Positions 1-8,698 of a stretch of 64,000 bases of DNA are shown one piece after another. The position numbers and the translations under genes are program-made. Origin of the DNA: Microvirga ossetica (GTDB taxonomy: Bacteria; Pseudomonadota; Alphaproteobacteria; Rhizobiales; Beijerinckiaceae); the NCBI RefSeq assembly GCF_002741015.1, contig NZ_CP016619.1, positions 913,333 through 977,332 of the forward strand, given 5' to 3'. Every line of letters begins with the position of its first letter. The stretch's first letter is position 1. The notes beneath the pieces were generated by a model, which was not told the DNA's origin, did not search any database, and worked only from the letters and a program-made list of their open reading frames with translations.

Positions 1-124
1 CCGTCCTCGTCGGAGGGATGAAGCCCTTGTAGACGATCTTTGCTCCCAGCAGATCTTGGTAGAAGGCAAGTGACTTCTCCAGATCCCTGACGACAATTCC
101 GAAATGGTTGAGTTCATGAATCAC
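1..124 (-). CDS. VOC (glyoxalase/bleomycin-resistance fold) family protein, N-terminal fragment
   Basis: Only the first 41 codons lie in the window. The reading starts at a GTG (122-124) preceded by a GGAG about ten bases upstream. The start of the protein reads as a typical vicinal-oxygen-chelate domain: a metal-ligand His in 'LNHFGIVV', then 'DLEKSLAFYQDLLGAKIV', which is the beta-alpha-beta signature of this fold. Members are metal-dependent lyases, dioxygenases or binding proteins, and the substrate cannot be told. It runs in the same direction as the sugar-oxidation cluster to its right and may be that operon's last gene. Confidence 0.75.
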   Translation of the reverse strand, partial: MIHELNHFGIVVRDLEKSLAFYQDLLGAKIVYKGFIPPTRT

Positions 125-158
125 GACAAAATATCTCCAGATACGGGTTGTGCCGGGA

Positions 159-1340
159 TCAGCCGAGGGCAAGAGGGATCCGGCGGCCCTCCTCTGCCGA
201 GAGGTATGCGCTGTAGATCACCTCAACGACGTCGCTCGCCAGGCGCAGCCCGGAGATCGGTTCCCGTCCCGCGGCGATCGCCTCCATGAAGTCCTGCATC
301 TCCTGTGGGTACCCGCGTACCCAATCCTCGTCGGGCGCAGCGGTGATCCAGCCGGTGCGGGTTTCAATCTTTTCGTGCAGATATTCGGTGCCGAAAGCAT
401 TCGAGTCCGGCGAGTAGACCAGGAGCCCGTCATTGGGTGTCATGTTTCCCCGAAAGACGCAATTGGTCGTATAGACCTCAAATGTGTTGCGCACCCCGCC
501 CAGCATGGCAAACGACGCGGCAATCACCGCCTGCGAACCATCGCTGAAGCCCATGACGAGATTGGCCCAGGTCTCGACATCCCCCCAGTCCGAGACGAGC
601 CAACTGTGGTGGCCTCGCTTCACGGCGTCGGTGTCGTAGAGGGCAGCCGTTGTCGCAGTCACGGACGTGACCCGGATTGGATCAATGCCGGCCAACTGTG
701 CCTCATACTCCTTGAGGTGGATGGCGGCCCCAATCGGGTGTGAGCCCAGCATCAGCAGAGAACCCCCACCGGCGGTTTGCCGCCGTCGGGAGCGCAAGGC
801 GTGCGAACCGCTGTGGCTCTCCTCGGCGCGGATATCGATGATCGCGCCCTTCGAGGTTTCGAGCAGGCGCTTGGTTTTGAGCATGGCTGGCGCATAGACC
901 CAGTTCTCGGCATAGAGAAAGAGCACTCCACTCTCTCTCACCGCGCGGGCGACCTCCCCCACCGATGTCCGGGCCCGCTCAAGCTCATTGCGGGCCCGCT
1001 CGACGCCCACCAATCCACCCGAATCCCCAAAGGCACCTGTCAACGGCTTTTCGCAGATGACGTGCTTGCCGGCCCGAGCTGCCGCCACAGCGATCTCGGC
1101 ATGCATCGCATTGGGGACGCAGATCGAGACCACGTCGATGGAGCGGTCTGCCAGCAACTCCTGCCAGTTGGCAAAGGTGTTCTCGACCCGATGGGCCGTG
1201 GCGAAAGCGGCGGCGCGCTCAGACCGGGAGGCAGTAACGCCGGCAAAGCGGACATTGACGCCATGAACCTTCTTCAGGCCCTCCACGTGAAGATGGGCCG
1301 AAAAGCCGGCACCGATGAAGCCTACGGAAATCATTTTCAT
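159..1340 (-). CDS. Gfo/Idh/MocA family NAD(P)-dependent oxidoreductase
   Basis: About 393 residues, the usual size for the family. The N-terminus has a Rossmann fold with the GxGxxx dinucleotide motif ('VGFIGAGFSAHLH'), followed by the family's 'CEKPL' Lys-Pro active-site motif near residue 95 and a C-terminal alpha/beta substrate domain. The reading frame is open far upstream, but the Rossmann start fixes the initiator at ATG 1340 (or ATG 1334, two codons later). Such enzymes oxidise or reduce sugars, inositols and sugar acids in the cytoplasm. It lies 17 bp after the SDR gene and belongs to the sugar-transport operon. The exact substrate is unknown. Confidence 0.88.
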   Translation of the reverse strand: MKMISVGFIGAGFSAHLHVEGLKKVHGVNVRFAGVTASRSERAAAFATAHRVENTFANWQELLADRSIDVVSICVPNAMHAEIAVAAARAGKHVICEKPLTGAFGDSGGLVGVERARNELERARTSVGEVARAVRESGVLFLYAENWVYAPAMLKTKRLLETSKGAIIDIRAEESHSGSHALRSRRRQTAGGGSLLMLGSHPIGAAIHLKEYEAQLAGIDPIRVTSVTATTAALYDTDAVKRGHHSWLVSDWGDVETWANLVMGFSDGSQAVIAASFAMLGGVRNTFEVYTTNCVFRGNMTPNDGLLVYSPDSNAFGTEYLHEKIETRTGWITAAPDEDWVRGYPQEMQDFMEAIAAGREPISGLRLASDVVEVIYSAYLSAEEGRRIPLALG

Positions 1341-1357
1341 GAGACTGCCTATGGTCG

Positions 1358-2089
1358 TCAGATCCCCGTCCATGGGGTCACGGTGATGTTGGGGATGTGC
1401 ATGTGGCGGGGCCGGTCCAACAGCCACACGAGGATGTCGGAGATGTCTGAAGGCCGAAGCATCATCGCCCGCCGGTCGGCCGAAGGTGGTTCCAGCTTGT
1501 GGGTCCAAATCGTTGTATCGACCGGGCCAGGGCTGACGGACGTCACGCGAATACCCGAGTTGCGATATTCCTCGATCAGAGCCTCGGTCAGCGCCCGAAC
1601 TCCGTATTTGGAGGCGGCATAGAGGCTGACGCCCGGCTGGCTGGCGTAGGAGGCGGTCGACTGGATATTGAGGATATAGGAGTCCTGCATCTTCTCCAGG
1701 TGCGGTAGCGTCTCGCGGCACATCAGGTAGGTGCCGGTCAGGTTGGTGTCGATGAGCTTGTGCCATTCCGCCGAGGTCGTATCGACGAGCCGCGGGCGGG
1801 CGGACATGCTGACGCCGGCGCTGTTGACCAGCACATCGATGCGGCCGAACCGTTCCGCCGTCTCGCGCACCAAGGATTGGACGTCCGCTTCCTTGCTCAC
1901 GTCGGCGACGATCCCCACCGCTCTGTCGCAATGGGCGGGATCGAGGGCCGCGATGGCATCGTCGAGACGAGTGCGGCCCCGGGCGGCGGCAACGACGCTC
2001 ATGCCACGGGCCACAAAGGCCTTGACGGTTGCAAGACCAATTCCCTGGCTTCCGCCGGTCACGATAGCTACGCGTGGATCCGAGGTCAT
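1358..2089 (-). CDS. SDR family oxidoreductase
   Basis: A 243-residue classical short-chain dehydrogenase/reductase. The cofactor motif TGGSQGIG is near residue 11, the 'NSAG' motif near 90, and the catalytic YxxxK appears as 'YAASK'. It likely oxidises a sugar, polyol or hydroxy acid with NAD(P). Its start codon overlaps the stop of the upstream MalG-type permease by 4 bp, which indicates translational coupling. With the Gfo/Idh/MocA enzyme and the TIM-barrel isomerase it forms the catabolic arm of this uptake operon. The substrate is not deducible. Confidence 0.9.
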   Translation of the reverse strand: MTSDPRVAIVTGGSQGIGLATVKAFVARGMSVVAAARGRTRLDDAIAALDPAHCDRAVGIVADVSKEADVQSLVRETAERFGRIDVLVNSAGVSMSARPRLVDTTSAEWHKLIDTNLTGTYLMCRETLPHLEKMQDSYILNIQSTASYASQPGVSLYAASKYGVRALTEALIEEYRNSGIRVTSVSPGPVDTTIWTHKLEPPSADRRAMMLRPSDISDILVWLLDRPRHMHIPNITVTPWTGI

Positions 2090-2985
2090 CCCTTCACGGC
2101 TCCGTCACTGAGGCCGCGCACAAGCATTCGCTGCGCGAGCGTGAAGACGAGGATTGCCGGCAGGCTCATGATCACGGAGGCGGCCATGAGCTGACCCCAT
2201 TGAATGCCGTTCTCATCGATGAAGAAAGCGAGTGCGACCGAAAGCGGCCGCCGTTCCAAGCCGTTGGTGAACACCAGCGCGAACAGAAACTCGTTCCAGG
2301 CAAGGATGAAGGAATACATGGCCACCGCGACTAATGCCGGCCGGGCCATCGGCAGCACGACCAGCCAGAGCAGTTGCGGCAGAGAGCAGCCGTCGACGAT
2401 GGCCGCCTCCTCGATCTCCTTGGGGATCTTGTCGAAGAAGCCCTTGAGCAGCCAGATGGCCACCGGAAAGGTCACCATCAGATAGACCAGGATCAGGCCC
2501 TGGTAGGTGTTCATGATCTGCAGGTTGCGCAGGGTCACAAAGAACGGGACGATCACGACCACGCGCGGGAACAGCTTCGTCAGCAGCACCGACCACAGGA
2601 GCGTGTTTCTGCCGGGGATCCTGTACCGGGAAAAGCCATACCCACCGAGCATGCCGACGATCAAGGCAACGACCGTCGTTGCGCTGGCGATAAGAAGGGT
2701 GTTGAAGAAGGCTCGGATCAGAGACTTGTTATGGAAGACCGCGATGAAGTTATCGAAAGTGAACGTCTTTGGAATCCAAGTCGGCGGGAACGCATAGATC
2801 TCGCTCGGCACCTTCAGCGCGGTGGTGACGCCCCACAGAAGCGGCAGAATGCTGAAAAGGACAAAGAGCATTCCCAGCCCGTAGACGAGCACATACCTGC
2901 CGGTTGTGCCCAAGCTCCGCCTCGTGAGAAAGCTCCTGCGGCGGATCATGCGGCCAGGACCTGCCAAGGCATTGGTCATTGTCAT
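2086..2985 (-). CDS. Carbohydrate ABC transporter permease, MalG type
   Basis: A 299-residue inner-membrane permease with about six transmembrane segments and a cytoplasmic N-terminus. The EAA loop that docks the ATPase is visible as 'EEAAIVDGCSLPQLLWLVVL'. This is the MalG/UgpE/AraQ class that pairs with a MalF-type subunit. Start and stop codons overlap the genes on both sides by 4 bp, so it is tightly coupled in the order SBP, isomerase, MalF, MalG, SDR. No ATPase gene is present in the operon. Confidence 0.92.
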   Translation of the reverse strand: MTMTNALAGPGRMIRRRSFLTRRSLGTTGRYVLVYGLGMLFVLFSILPLLWGVTTALKVPSEIYAFPPTWIPKTFTFDNFIAVFHNKSLIRAFFNTLLIASATTVVALIVGMLGGYGFSRYRIPGRNTLLWSVLLTKLFPRVVVIVPFFVTLRNLQIMNTYQGLILVYLMVTFPVAIWLLKGFFDKIPKEIEEAAIVDGCSLPQLLWLVVLPMARPALVAVAMYSFILAWNEFLFALVFTNGLERRPLSVALAFFIDENGIQWGQLMAASVIMSLPAILVFTLAQRMLVRGLSDGAVKG

Positions 2986-3959
2986 AGGGCATCCTCCTGG
3001 CGCTTCCGCACCCGTGCGTTCGCAATTCCGTAGACCGCGAAGACGGCCAGCATGCCGACGAACATGAGAACACTGAGGGCGGCGGCCCCACCCAGGTTGA
3101 ATTCGGTGAAGCCAGTTTTGTAGATCTTGATGCCCCAGATCATCGTCGCATTGGCCGGGCCTCCGCCCGTCATGATCATCAGTGTGTCGAAGGAGTTGAT
3201 CCCGCTAACGATCTCAAGGATCAGCGCGATCATGAGCACCCCGGACAGCGACGGCAAGGTAATGTACCGGAAGATCTGCCACCAATTGGCACCATCGACC
3301 TTGGCGGCCTCGTTGATTTCTTCCGGCAGTCCCTGCAGACGGGCCAGGATGAGCAGCATCACGAACGGGAACCCGCCCCAAGCATAAGCTACAATGACAG
3401 TCCACATTGCCGTATCGGGGCTGCCAAGCCAGTTGAGGGCCCAGTGTCCAAGGCCCCAGCTGCGCAGCGTCTGGTTCAGCACGCCGGCATCGGCCTGCAC
3501 GATCCAACGCCAGAGATTGGCGCCGACCACTGAGGGAATCGCCCAAGGAAGGATAACGAGCACACGCATCCAAACCGTGCCGCGCACCTTGGCATTGAAC
3601 ACAAGGGCGGCACCAAGGCCCAGGATCATCCTGAGCGCAACGCCGCCGATGACCCAAACGAGCGTGCGATAGAATAGCGGTCCGGTCTCTGGATCGCGGA
3701 GGATGCGCACGAAGTTGTCGAAGCCGACAAAAGTCGTCCTGAGCGCCGGAAGCTGCACCTTGCTGAAACTGAAGTAGATCGTCTGGAAGACGGGATAGAC
3801 CATCATCAGGATGATCAACAGGATCGCCGGTGCAATTAGAATATAGCCGGCGCTCCATCTGCGCAGGGCGACACTGCGGCGCTTCCTCCGCTGGGTCGTC
3901 GAGCGAGGTACAGATGCTTCACCGAGTGCCGCCAACGTCCCTTCGCTATCCCAGGCCAC
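2982..3959 (-). CDS. Carbohydrate ABC transporter permease, MalF/UgpA type
   Basis: A 325-residue permease with about 40 cytoplasmic residues before the first membrane helix, then six predicted helices. The EAA loop reads 'NEAAKVDGANWWQIFRYITL'. It forms the heterodimeric channel with the MalG-type protein, whose start it overlaps by 4 bp. It follows the isomerase-like gene by 4 bp. Together with the periplasmic binding protein encoded first in the operon, these subunits import a sugar or sugar derivative. Confidence 0.92.
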   Translation of the reverse strand: MAWDSEGTLAALGEASVPRSTTQRRKRRSVALRRWSAGYILIAPAILLIILMMVYPVFQTIYFSFSKVQLPALRTTFVGFDNFVRILRDPETGPLFYRTLVWVIGGVALRMILGLGAALVFNAKVRGTVWMRVLVILPWAIPSVVGANLWRWIVQADAGVLNQTLRSWGLGHWALNWLGSPDTAMWTVIVAYAWGGFPFVMLLILARLQGLPEEINEAAKVDGANWWQIFRYITLPSLSGVLMIALILEIVSGINSFDTLMIMTGGGPANATMIWGIKIYKTGFTEFNLGGAAALSVLMFVGMLAVFAVYGIANARVRKRQEDAL

Positions 3960-3963
3960 GCGC

Positions 3964-4782
3964 TCAGCTCCTGTTGTGGATCATGAAGCGGGAGAAGTGC
4001 GGCAGCGCGACTTCTGGCTCAGGGATTTCCCGATGCCAGCCTTTCTCCCATTCAAAATTTACGTAGCCATCGAAGCCTTTCCGCTCGAGAAGGTCGACAA
4101 AGGACATAACGGGCACCGTACCCTCGCCAGTGAGCGCGAAATCGAAGCCCTCCGCCGTTGCCTTCATGGAATCCTTGACGTGAACCAATTTGATGCGGTC
4201 GCCGAGCCGGGCCCAAGTCTCCTCACCATCCTCGCCATGGCGGTAGGTGTGCAACGTATCCCAGAGAACGCCGAGCTTGTCGCTGGCACCACGCCGGTAA
4301 AGGTCGAGAATGCTGGGAGAGAGACAGAATGCATCATGGGTCTCGATGAGGCTCGTCACGCCCCGCTCGGACGTCATGTCCGCGATCTCGCCCAATCCGG
4401 CGGCAATGGCATCCAGCGTGTCTTCGGGATCCTGCTCCGATGGCAGCGGACCTCCGAAGACCCGAAGATAGTTCGCGCCCAAGGCTTCGGCGATGGCGAG
4501 ATTGGCCCGGGCTGTGTCCCTTTGCTGGGACCGCACGGCTTCGTCGAGCGACGCCATGCGAACCCCGGTATTGATGCCGACGATTTCAATGCCCGCATCT
4601 TCGAAACGCCGCCGCGTCTCGCCGATCTTCCGGGGAGAGAATTCGTCGAGAGAGGCCAAGTCGACGGTGCCTCGAAGGAAGCGGATTTCGACACCGGAAT
4701 ATCCGTTCTCCTTCGCCATGGCGATGACCTGATCGATGCTGTAGTCGGGACACCCGATGGTGCTGAAACCGAACGAGATCAT
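3964..4782 (-). CDS. Sugar phosphate isomerase/epimerase family protein (AP-endonuclease-2-like TIM barrel)
   Basis: A 272-residue TIM-barrel protein of the xylose-isomerase-like superfamily (IolE/IolI/DTE relatives). It opens with 'FGFSTIGCPDYS', has 'ENGYSGVEIRF' after the first helix, and near the C-terminus has 'FEWEKGW', containing a metal-ligand Glu typical of the family. Members epimerise or dehydrate keto-sugars and inosose using a divalent metal. Its place between the binding protein and the permeases suggests it acts on the imported sugar or its first oxidation product. Confidence 0.85.
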   Translation of the reverse strand: MISFGFSTIGCPDYSIDQVIAMAKENGYSGVEIRFLRGTVDLASLDEFSPRKIGETRRRFEDAGIEIVGINTGVRMASLDEAVRSQQRDTARANLAIAEALGANYLRVFGGPLPSEQDPEDTLDAIAAGLGEIADMTSERGVTSLIETHDAFCLSPSILDLYRRGASDKLGVLWDTLHTYRHGEDGEETWARLGDRIKLVHVKDSMKATAEGFDFALTGEGTVPVMSFVDLLERKGFDGYVNFEWEKGWHREIPEPEVALPHFSRFMIHNRS

Positions 4783-4819
4783 GGGTAGGGCTCCTCCTCA
4801 GCGCGTTCCAGCGAGGCGC

Positions 4820-6070
4820 TTACTTGCTTTCGGCTATGATCTCGGAAATCCGCGCGGCCGCAGTATCGGCAGCCTGCTGCGGGGTCTTCTGACCAACCAG
4901 GATCCGCTGCAACTCGACGATGATGGCCTCCTGCATCTTGAACCAGCCGGCCACCGATGGCACCGAGCGCCCGTCGGCTTCCGCCTGCTTGAAGATAGCC
5001 TTGGCCGGGTCATTCCACGGCGGCAGATCCAGCGCTTTCTTGTTGGCCGGGAAGCGGTTCATCGCCTTGGCCATGATCTCAGGCTGGGACAGCCACAGGA
5101 GGAACGTCTTGGCGCCATTGGGATTGGTCGCGCCGACGGGTACGCCCATAGTCCAGCCGCCACCCCGGTTGACCTTCTCGGGAGACAGCACCACGTCCCA
5201 CTTGAGCTCCGGGTTCTTTGAGAAATTATCGAAGGCATTGGACGAGGCGGTCAGCATGCCAACCTTGTTGGCCTCGAAGAGCGGCTGAATATCGCGCGTC
5301 GTCGTAAAGTTCGGCGTTCCCTCCGGTGTGACATGGTGCTTGAGATACAGATCGGCCCAGAACGTGATGGCCTTGACACTTGTCGGGCTGTTGATGGCCG
5401 GCGCGCTGCCATCAGGAGTCAGGAAGTCGCCTCCCATGGCCCAGAGGATCGGGGCAAACATCGTGGTGACATTGGATGGATCACTGACATCCGCTGGGAC
5501 GCCAACCCCATACTGCTGTCCCGGGATAGTCAGCTTCTGTGCAATCTTGAGGAAGTCGTCATAGGTCCAATCGTTAGCCGGATAGGGCACTCCGGCTTTG
5601 TCGAAGACCGTCTTGTTGTAGTAATAGACCCCGGGCCCGCTCCGGTTCGGAATAGCGTATTGCACGCCCTTGAATTGGCTTGCATTCCATGCTGCCGGCG
5701 ATATGTCCGCCACTGGTAGTTTCGCGGCGACGTCGGCGAGCGGCTCCAGCAAGCCCAGCGCCGCAACCGTCGATACCCAGGTTGTGTCAAGATCAATGAC
5801 ATCCGGCGGGGAGCCGCCGAGAGCGGCGGTGGTGAATTTGTCGAGATAGCCGTTGATCGGCAACGGCTGGATGTCGAGAGCGATATCGGGATGGTCCTTG
5901 ATCCACATTTGCTTGACCAAGGCGACTTGCGGTTCCCACCAGCTGCCTACCCATATGGTCACCTTGCCGCCCGACTGAGCTTGTGCGTTCCCGGCACCGC
6001 TCAAGGCTAACGTCACTGCCAACGTCGCGCCGGCAAGCGGATGCAGCACCGCTCCGAGCATGCTTGTCAT
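4820..6070 (-). CDS. Extracellular solute-binding protein, family 1 (sugar ABC transporter)
   Basis: A 416-residue protein with a Sec signal peptide (hydrophobic stretch around residues 10-30, cleavage likely after 'GNAQA'), followed by the family 1 fold: 'KVTIWVGSWWEP', 'PDVIDLDTTWVSTVAALGLL', 'WTYDDFLKIAQKL'. It binds the sugar in the periplasm and delivers it to the MalF/MalG-type permeases encoded downstream. It is the first gene of the operon, and two LacI-type palindromes lie upstream in the 445-bp gap to lacI. Confidence 0.93.
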   Translation of the reverse strand: MTSMLGAVLHPLAGATLAVTLALSGAGNAQAQSGGKVTIWVGSWWEPQVALVKQMWIKDHPDIALDIQPLPINGYLDKFTTAALGGSPPDVIDLDTTWVSTVAALGLLEPLADVAAKLPVADISPAAWNASQFKGVQYAIPNRSGPGVYYYNKTVFDKAGVPYPANDWTYDDFLKIAQKLTIPGQQYGVGVPADVSDPSNVTTMFAPILWAMGGDFLTPDGSAPAINSPTSVKAITFWADLYLKHHVTPEGTPNFTTTRDIQPLFEANKVGMLTASSNAFDNFSKNPELKWDVVLSPEKVNRGGGWTMGVPVGATNPNGAKTFLLWLSQPEIMAKAMNRFPANKKALDLPPWNDPAKAIFKQAEADGRSVPSVAGWFKMQEAIIVELQRILVGQKTPQQAADTAAARISEIIAESK

Positions 6071-6146
6071 GTCGTTCTCCTCCCGATGCCCCTTCTACGC
6101 TGGGTGCTAATCCTCACGTTTCAACAGAGGATTTCCTTTTTGACAG

Positions 6147-6166
6147 GCTGCAACCGATTGCCAAAC
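6147..6166. promoter_or_regulatory. Candidate LacI-family operator O2 (upstream of the sugar SBP operon)
   Basis: Read on the minus strand this site is GTTTGGCAATCGGTTGCAGC. It matches the core of the site at 6393-6412 (TTGGCAAT-x-GGTTGC) with a single mismatch. It lies about 77-96 bp upstream of the SBP start codon. A TTGACA...TGTCAA pair flanks it. Assignment to the adjacent LacI regulator is inference from position and similarity. Confidence 0.55.
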
Positions 6167-6392
6167 CTTGTCAACTCTTTTCGTGCGGCCGAAAGAGAGA
6201 ACCTCAACCTGGCGAGGAGCAATGTAGAATAAACATGGATCGGTTCATGCAGACAGGATGCCCGGCTAAAGATTTGGTAAATAGACTAAAATTAGCTTCC
6301 TCGTTTATGACATCCAGTGTCAATCTTAGCCGCAGCCTTCCCTGTTGAGCAGCCAATGTTATGGAATAGCGCACCCTGACATGGCAAAACAC

Positions 6393-6412
6393 GTTGGCAA
6401 TGGGTTGCCAAC
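6393..6412. promoter_or_regulatory. Candidate LacI-family operator O1, perfect palindrome
   Basis: GTTGGCAATGGGTTGCCAAC has 8-bp perfect arms and a 4-bp centre. It lies 104 bp before the lacI start and about 245 bp from a second, near-identical core at 6147-6166. Paired palindromes between a divergent LacI regulator and its transport operon fit autoregulation with looping. Confidence 0.6.
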
Positions 6413-6515
6413 GCTCACCGCCGTGAAGTAGGTTGCATTGCCATGACACGGAGACTTGGAGCGGTATGTGACAACGCTCGACGACGGTTCAGATAAGTTA
6501 CTCAGAGGAATTTGA

Positions 6516-7559
6516 ATGAGGCGGCGCGGAGAGGCGACAAAGTCTATGGTGACAATCTCGGATGTTGCCAAGGCGGTCGGAGTGGCGACCTCCACAGTAT
6601 CGCGGGCGCTTACCCAACCTGGGCGCGTCAGCGAAATCATGCGCAAGCGTGTTGAGAGCGTGGCAATTGAGCTTGGATACTCGCCCAATCCGCAGGCGCG
6701 TTCCCTGACCTCGGGCCGCACGCAGAGCATGGCGCTGCTCATCCCAGGCGCAACAAACCCCTATTTTTTTGACCTTATCCGCGGCACGCAGACAGAGGCG
6801 AAGGTTCGCGGCTACCGGCACATGCTCGTTGATACAGAGGCGTCCGCCGAGATTGAGGCTACGGCACTGGCGGAATTGCCGAGGGTTGTCGACGGGGTTG
6901 TGCTCACGGGCTCCCGGCTTACCGATAGCCAGCTGCTGGAGGTATCACGGCGCATTCCCCTCGTTGTCGTCAACCGGGAGATTGAAGGGGTACAGAGCGT
7001 CGTGGTGGACACCTCGGCCGCGGTCGCGCAGGCGCTCACCTATCTCGCATCACTCGGCCACACGCGAACGGTTTTTCTGGGCGGCCCTTCCGACTCTTGG
7101 TCCAGCCGCCGGCGTTGGGAGGCCTTGCAGCGGGCTGCGGCTCAGCTCAAGATCGATTGCGTTCATATCGGCCCGTATATGGACATGCAGTCGGGCGCGG
7201 CCGCGGCCGATGCGGCGCTGCATCACGGAGCGACTGCCTGCCTGTTCTTCAACGACATGCTGGCCATTGGTGCCCTGAGGAGATTCGCGGAACGCGGTGT
7301 TGTCGTGCCGCGCGACATCAGCGTGGTCGGCTGCGACGACATTTTTGGGGCCGATTTTTGCAATCCGCCACTGACGACCTTGACGGCCCCGATTGACCAG
7401 GTCGCCCGGATTGCAACCGACATGCTGCTCACAAGACTACTTGGCCTGCCGTTGCCACGCCAGCACGAGAAAGTCTCCGCCCATCTCACAGTGCGCCAGT
7501 CGACTGGAACAGTCCCAACCAAGGCCAGGCGCCGCTCGGAAGCCGTGCGCCGCGCGTGA
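6516..7559 (+). CDS. LacI family transcriptional regulator
   Basis: A 347-residue regulator. The N-terminal helix-turn-helix reads 'TISDVAKAVGVATSTVSRAL', followed by the hinge helix ('SPNPQARSLTSGRT') and a periplasmic-binding-like effector domain. The ATG at 6516 has an AGAGGA about six bases upstream; an alternative ATG at 6546 begins directly at the HTH. It is divergent from the sugar ABC operon, so it probably represses that operon and senses the imported sugar. The palindromes at 6147 and 6393 are the likely operators. Confidence 0.93.
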   Translation: MRRRGEATKSMVTISDVAKAVGVATSTVSRALTQPGRVSEIMRKRVESVAIELGYSPNPQARSLTSGRTQSMALLIPGATNPYFFDLIRGTQTEAKVRGYRHMLVDTEASAEIEATALAELPRVVDGVVLTGSRLTDSQLLEVSRRIPLVVVNREIEGVQSVVVDTSAAVAQALTYLASLGHTRTVFLGGPSDSWSSRRRWEALQRAAAQLKIDCVHIGPYMDMQSGAAAADAALHHGATACLFFNDMLAIGALRRFAERGVVVPRDISVVGCDDIFGADFCNPPLTTLTAPIDQVARIATDMLLTRLLGLPLPRQHEKVSAHLTVRQSTGTVPTKARRRSEAVRRA

Positions 7560-7617
7560 TGAGTGCCGCGCGGACTTCTCCGATCAAGAGCTTAGCAGAC
7601 GAGGAGGGAGATGGTCG

Positions 7618-7830
7618 ATGGCAAGCGTGACGACCAACAATGCGGGCAAGCACTCAGGACTATGGTGCCTTCAAAGCGAAAGGATGTGTCCATCGACATT
7701 GCCGATAGCGAGTTCGTGATCCTCGTCCGCCCGTCTGCTGCGGAAAGTCCACCTTGCTGCGCCTAATCACCGGCTTGGAAGACATCCTTCTGGCGAGGTC
7801 GAGATCGGCGGTCACGCTGCTTGACCATAG
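7618..7830 (+). pseudogene. Remnant of a sugar ABC transporter ATP-binding subunit (UgpC/MalK type)
   Basis: The ATG at 7618, after an AGGAGGGAG, begins 'MASVTTNNAGKHS', like the start of MalK-type ATPases. After a frameshift the DNA encodes 'DYGAF', then 'DVSIDIADSEFVILVRPS', and after a further one-base shift 'CGKSTLLRLITGLED', which is the Walker A region, then 'GEVEIGG' in yet another register. The Walker A glycine context is damaged (RPS-A in place of GPSG) and about 280 residues are missing. It sits 58 bp after lacI and opposite the ATPase-less sugar permease operon, so it is probably that system's decayed ATPase. Confidence 0.75.
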
Positions 7831-7882
7831 GATCAAAGGCGCTCTTTAAGCCCAGCTATGATGTTATTGAGTTAAGTGGAAG

Positions 7883-8698
7883 CTAACGCGAGAACAGGTA
7901 CCTGGCCTCCTCAGGTGTCGCGACTGCCAACCCTAATGATTTGGCCGTTTCCGCAACGCCGCGGACCAAAGCTGCATTGTCAGGCGCCAAGATCCCGTCC
8001 GGCAGGTGAAGATTGTTTTCAAACCCGACCCGAACATGCCCGCCCAAGCAGGCCGCCGTGATCGCGCAAACTGCTTCGCGTTGGCCGAACGCACACAAGG
8101 CCCAAGGCAGGTCGAGAGCCCAGGCGTTCAGGAAAGGCAGGAGATCGTTCGGTGATGACTGCTGTCCCTGCGTATAGCGTCCGAGGACGAACAACCCGCT
8201 TGCCCTAGTGCGGGGAATGACCCCGCGATCGAGGAGATCACTGAACCGCCGCACATCGTTCTCATCATAGAGGATGTGCTGAACGAACACCCCGCGCTCG
8301 GCCTGCTCCGTCAGGAACCGGGCAGCCGCTGTCTCAGATGCTTCATCAGGAATGAGCTCACGAACCGCGACGGAGAAGGCCTCCGGCTTAAGCTCCTGCA
8401 TGGCGGCAATCTGCTGATCGGGCGTGAAGACTCCAACCGCTTCAGTTGTCACCTGGACAATCAGATCAGAGCCTGCTTCATTCCGGACAGCCGCGATGGC
8501 CGCCCGATACAGGTCCGGATCGAGGGAATGCCGCCCCTCGGCATCGCGGACGTGCAGGTGGATCATTGCAGCCCCTGCCTCCTGGCATCGGGCCGCCTCG
8601 ATTCCGATCTCGGCTGGGGTGAGCGGGATAGCCGGATGATCGGCCTTCCCACGGCGTGCGCCATTGGGAGCAACCGTAATGATCAGCGGGTCCATCAT
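7883..8698 (-). CDS. 3-keto-5-aminohexanoate cleavage family enzyme (BKACE, DUF849)
   Basis: A 271-residue TIM-barrel enzyme. The family hallmarks are 'TVAPNGARRGKADHPAIPLT' at the N-terminus, the Zn-binding 'IHLHVRD' near residue 46 and 'HVRVGFENN' near 227 carrying the Glu ligand. BKACE enzymes condense a beta-keto acid with acetyl-CoA, giving acetoacetate and a CoA thioester. Its start overlaps the stop of the upstream dehydrogenase by 4 bp, so the dehydrogenase probably makes the beta-keto acid used here. Substrate specificity cannot be read from the sequence. Confidence 0.9.
   Translation of the reverse strand: MMDPLIITVAPNGARRGKADHPAIPLTPAEIGIEAARCQEAGAAMIHLHVRDAEGRHSLDPDLYRAAIAAVRNEAGSDLIVQVTTEAVGVFTPDQQIAAMQELKPEAFSVAVRELIPDEASETAAARFLTEQAERGVFVQHILYDENDVRRFSDLLDRGVIPRTRASGLFVLGRYTQGQQSSPNDLLPFLNAWALDLPWALCAFGQREAVCAITAACLGGHVRVGFENNLHLPDGILAPDNAALVRGVAETAKSLGLAVATPEEARYLFSR

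Noticed and set aside
1341..1931. Upstream extension of the Gfo/Idh/MocA frame to about 590 codons, suggesting a fusion
   Set aside because: The extra N-terminal part is the out-of-frame shadow of the SDR gene. The Rossmann fold starts at 1340.
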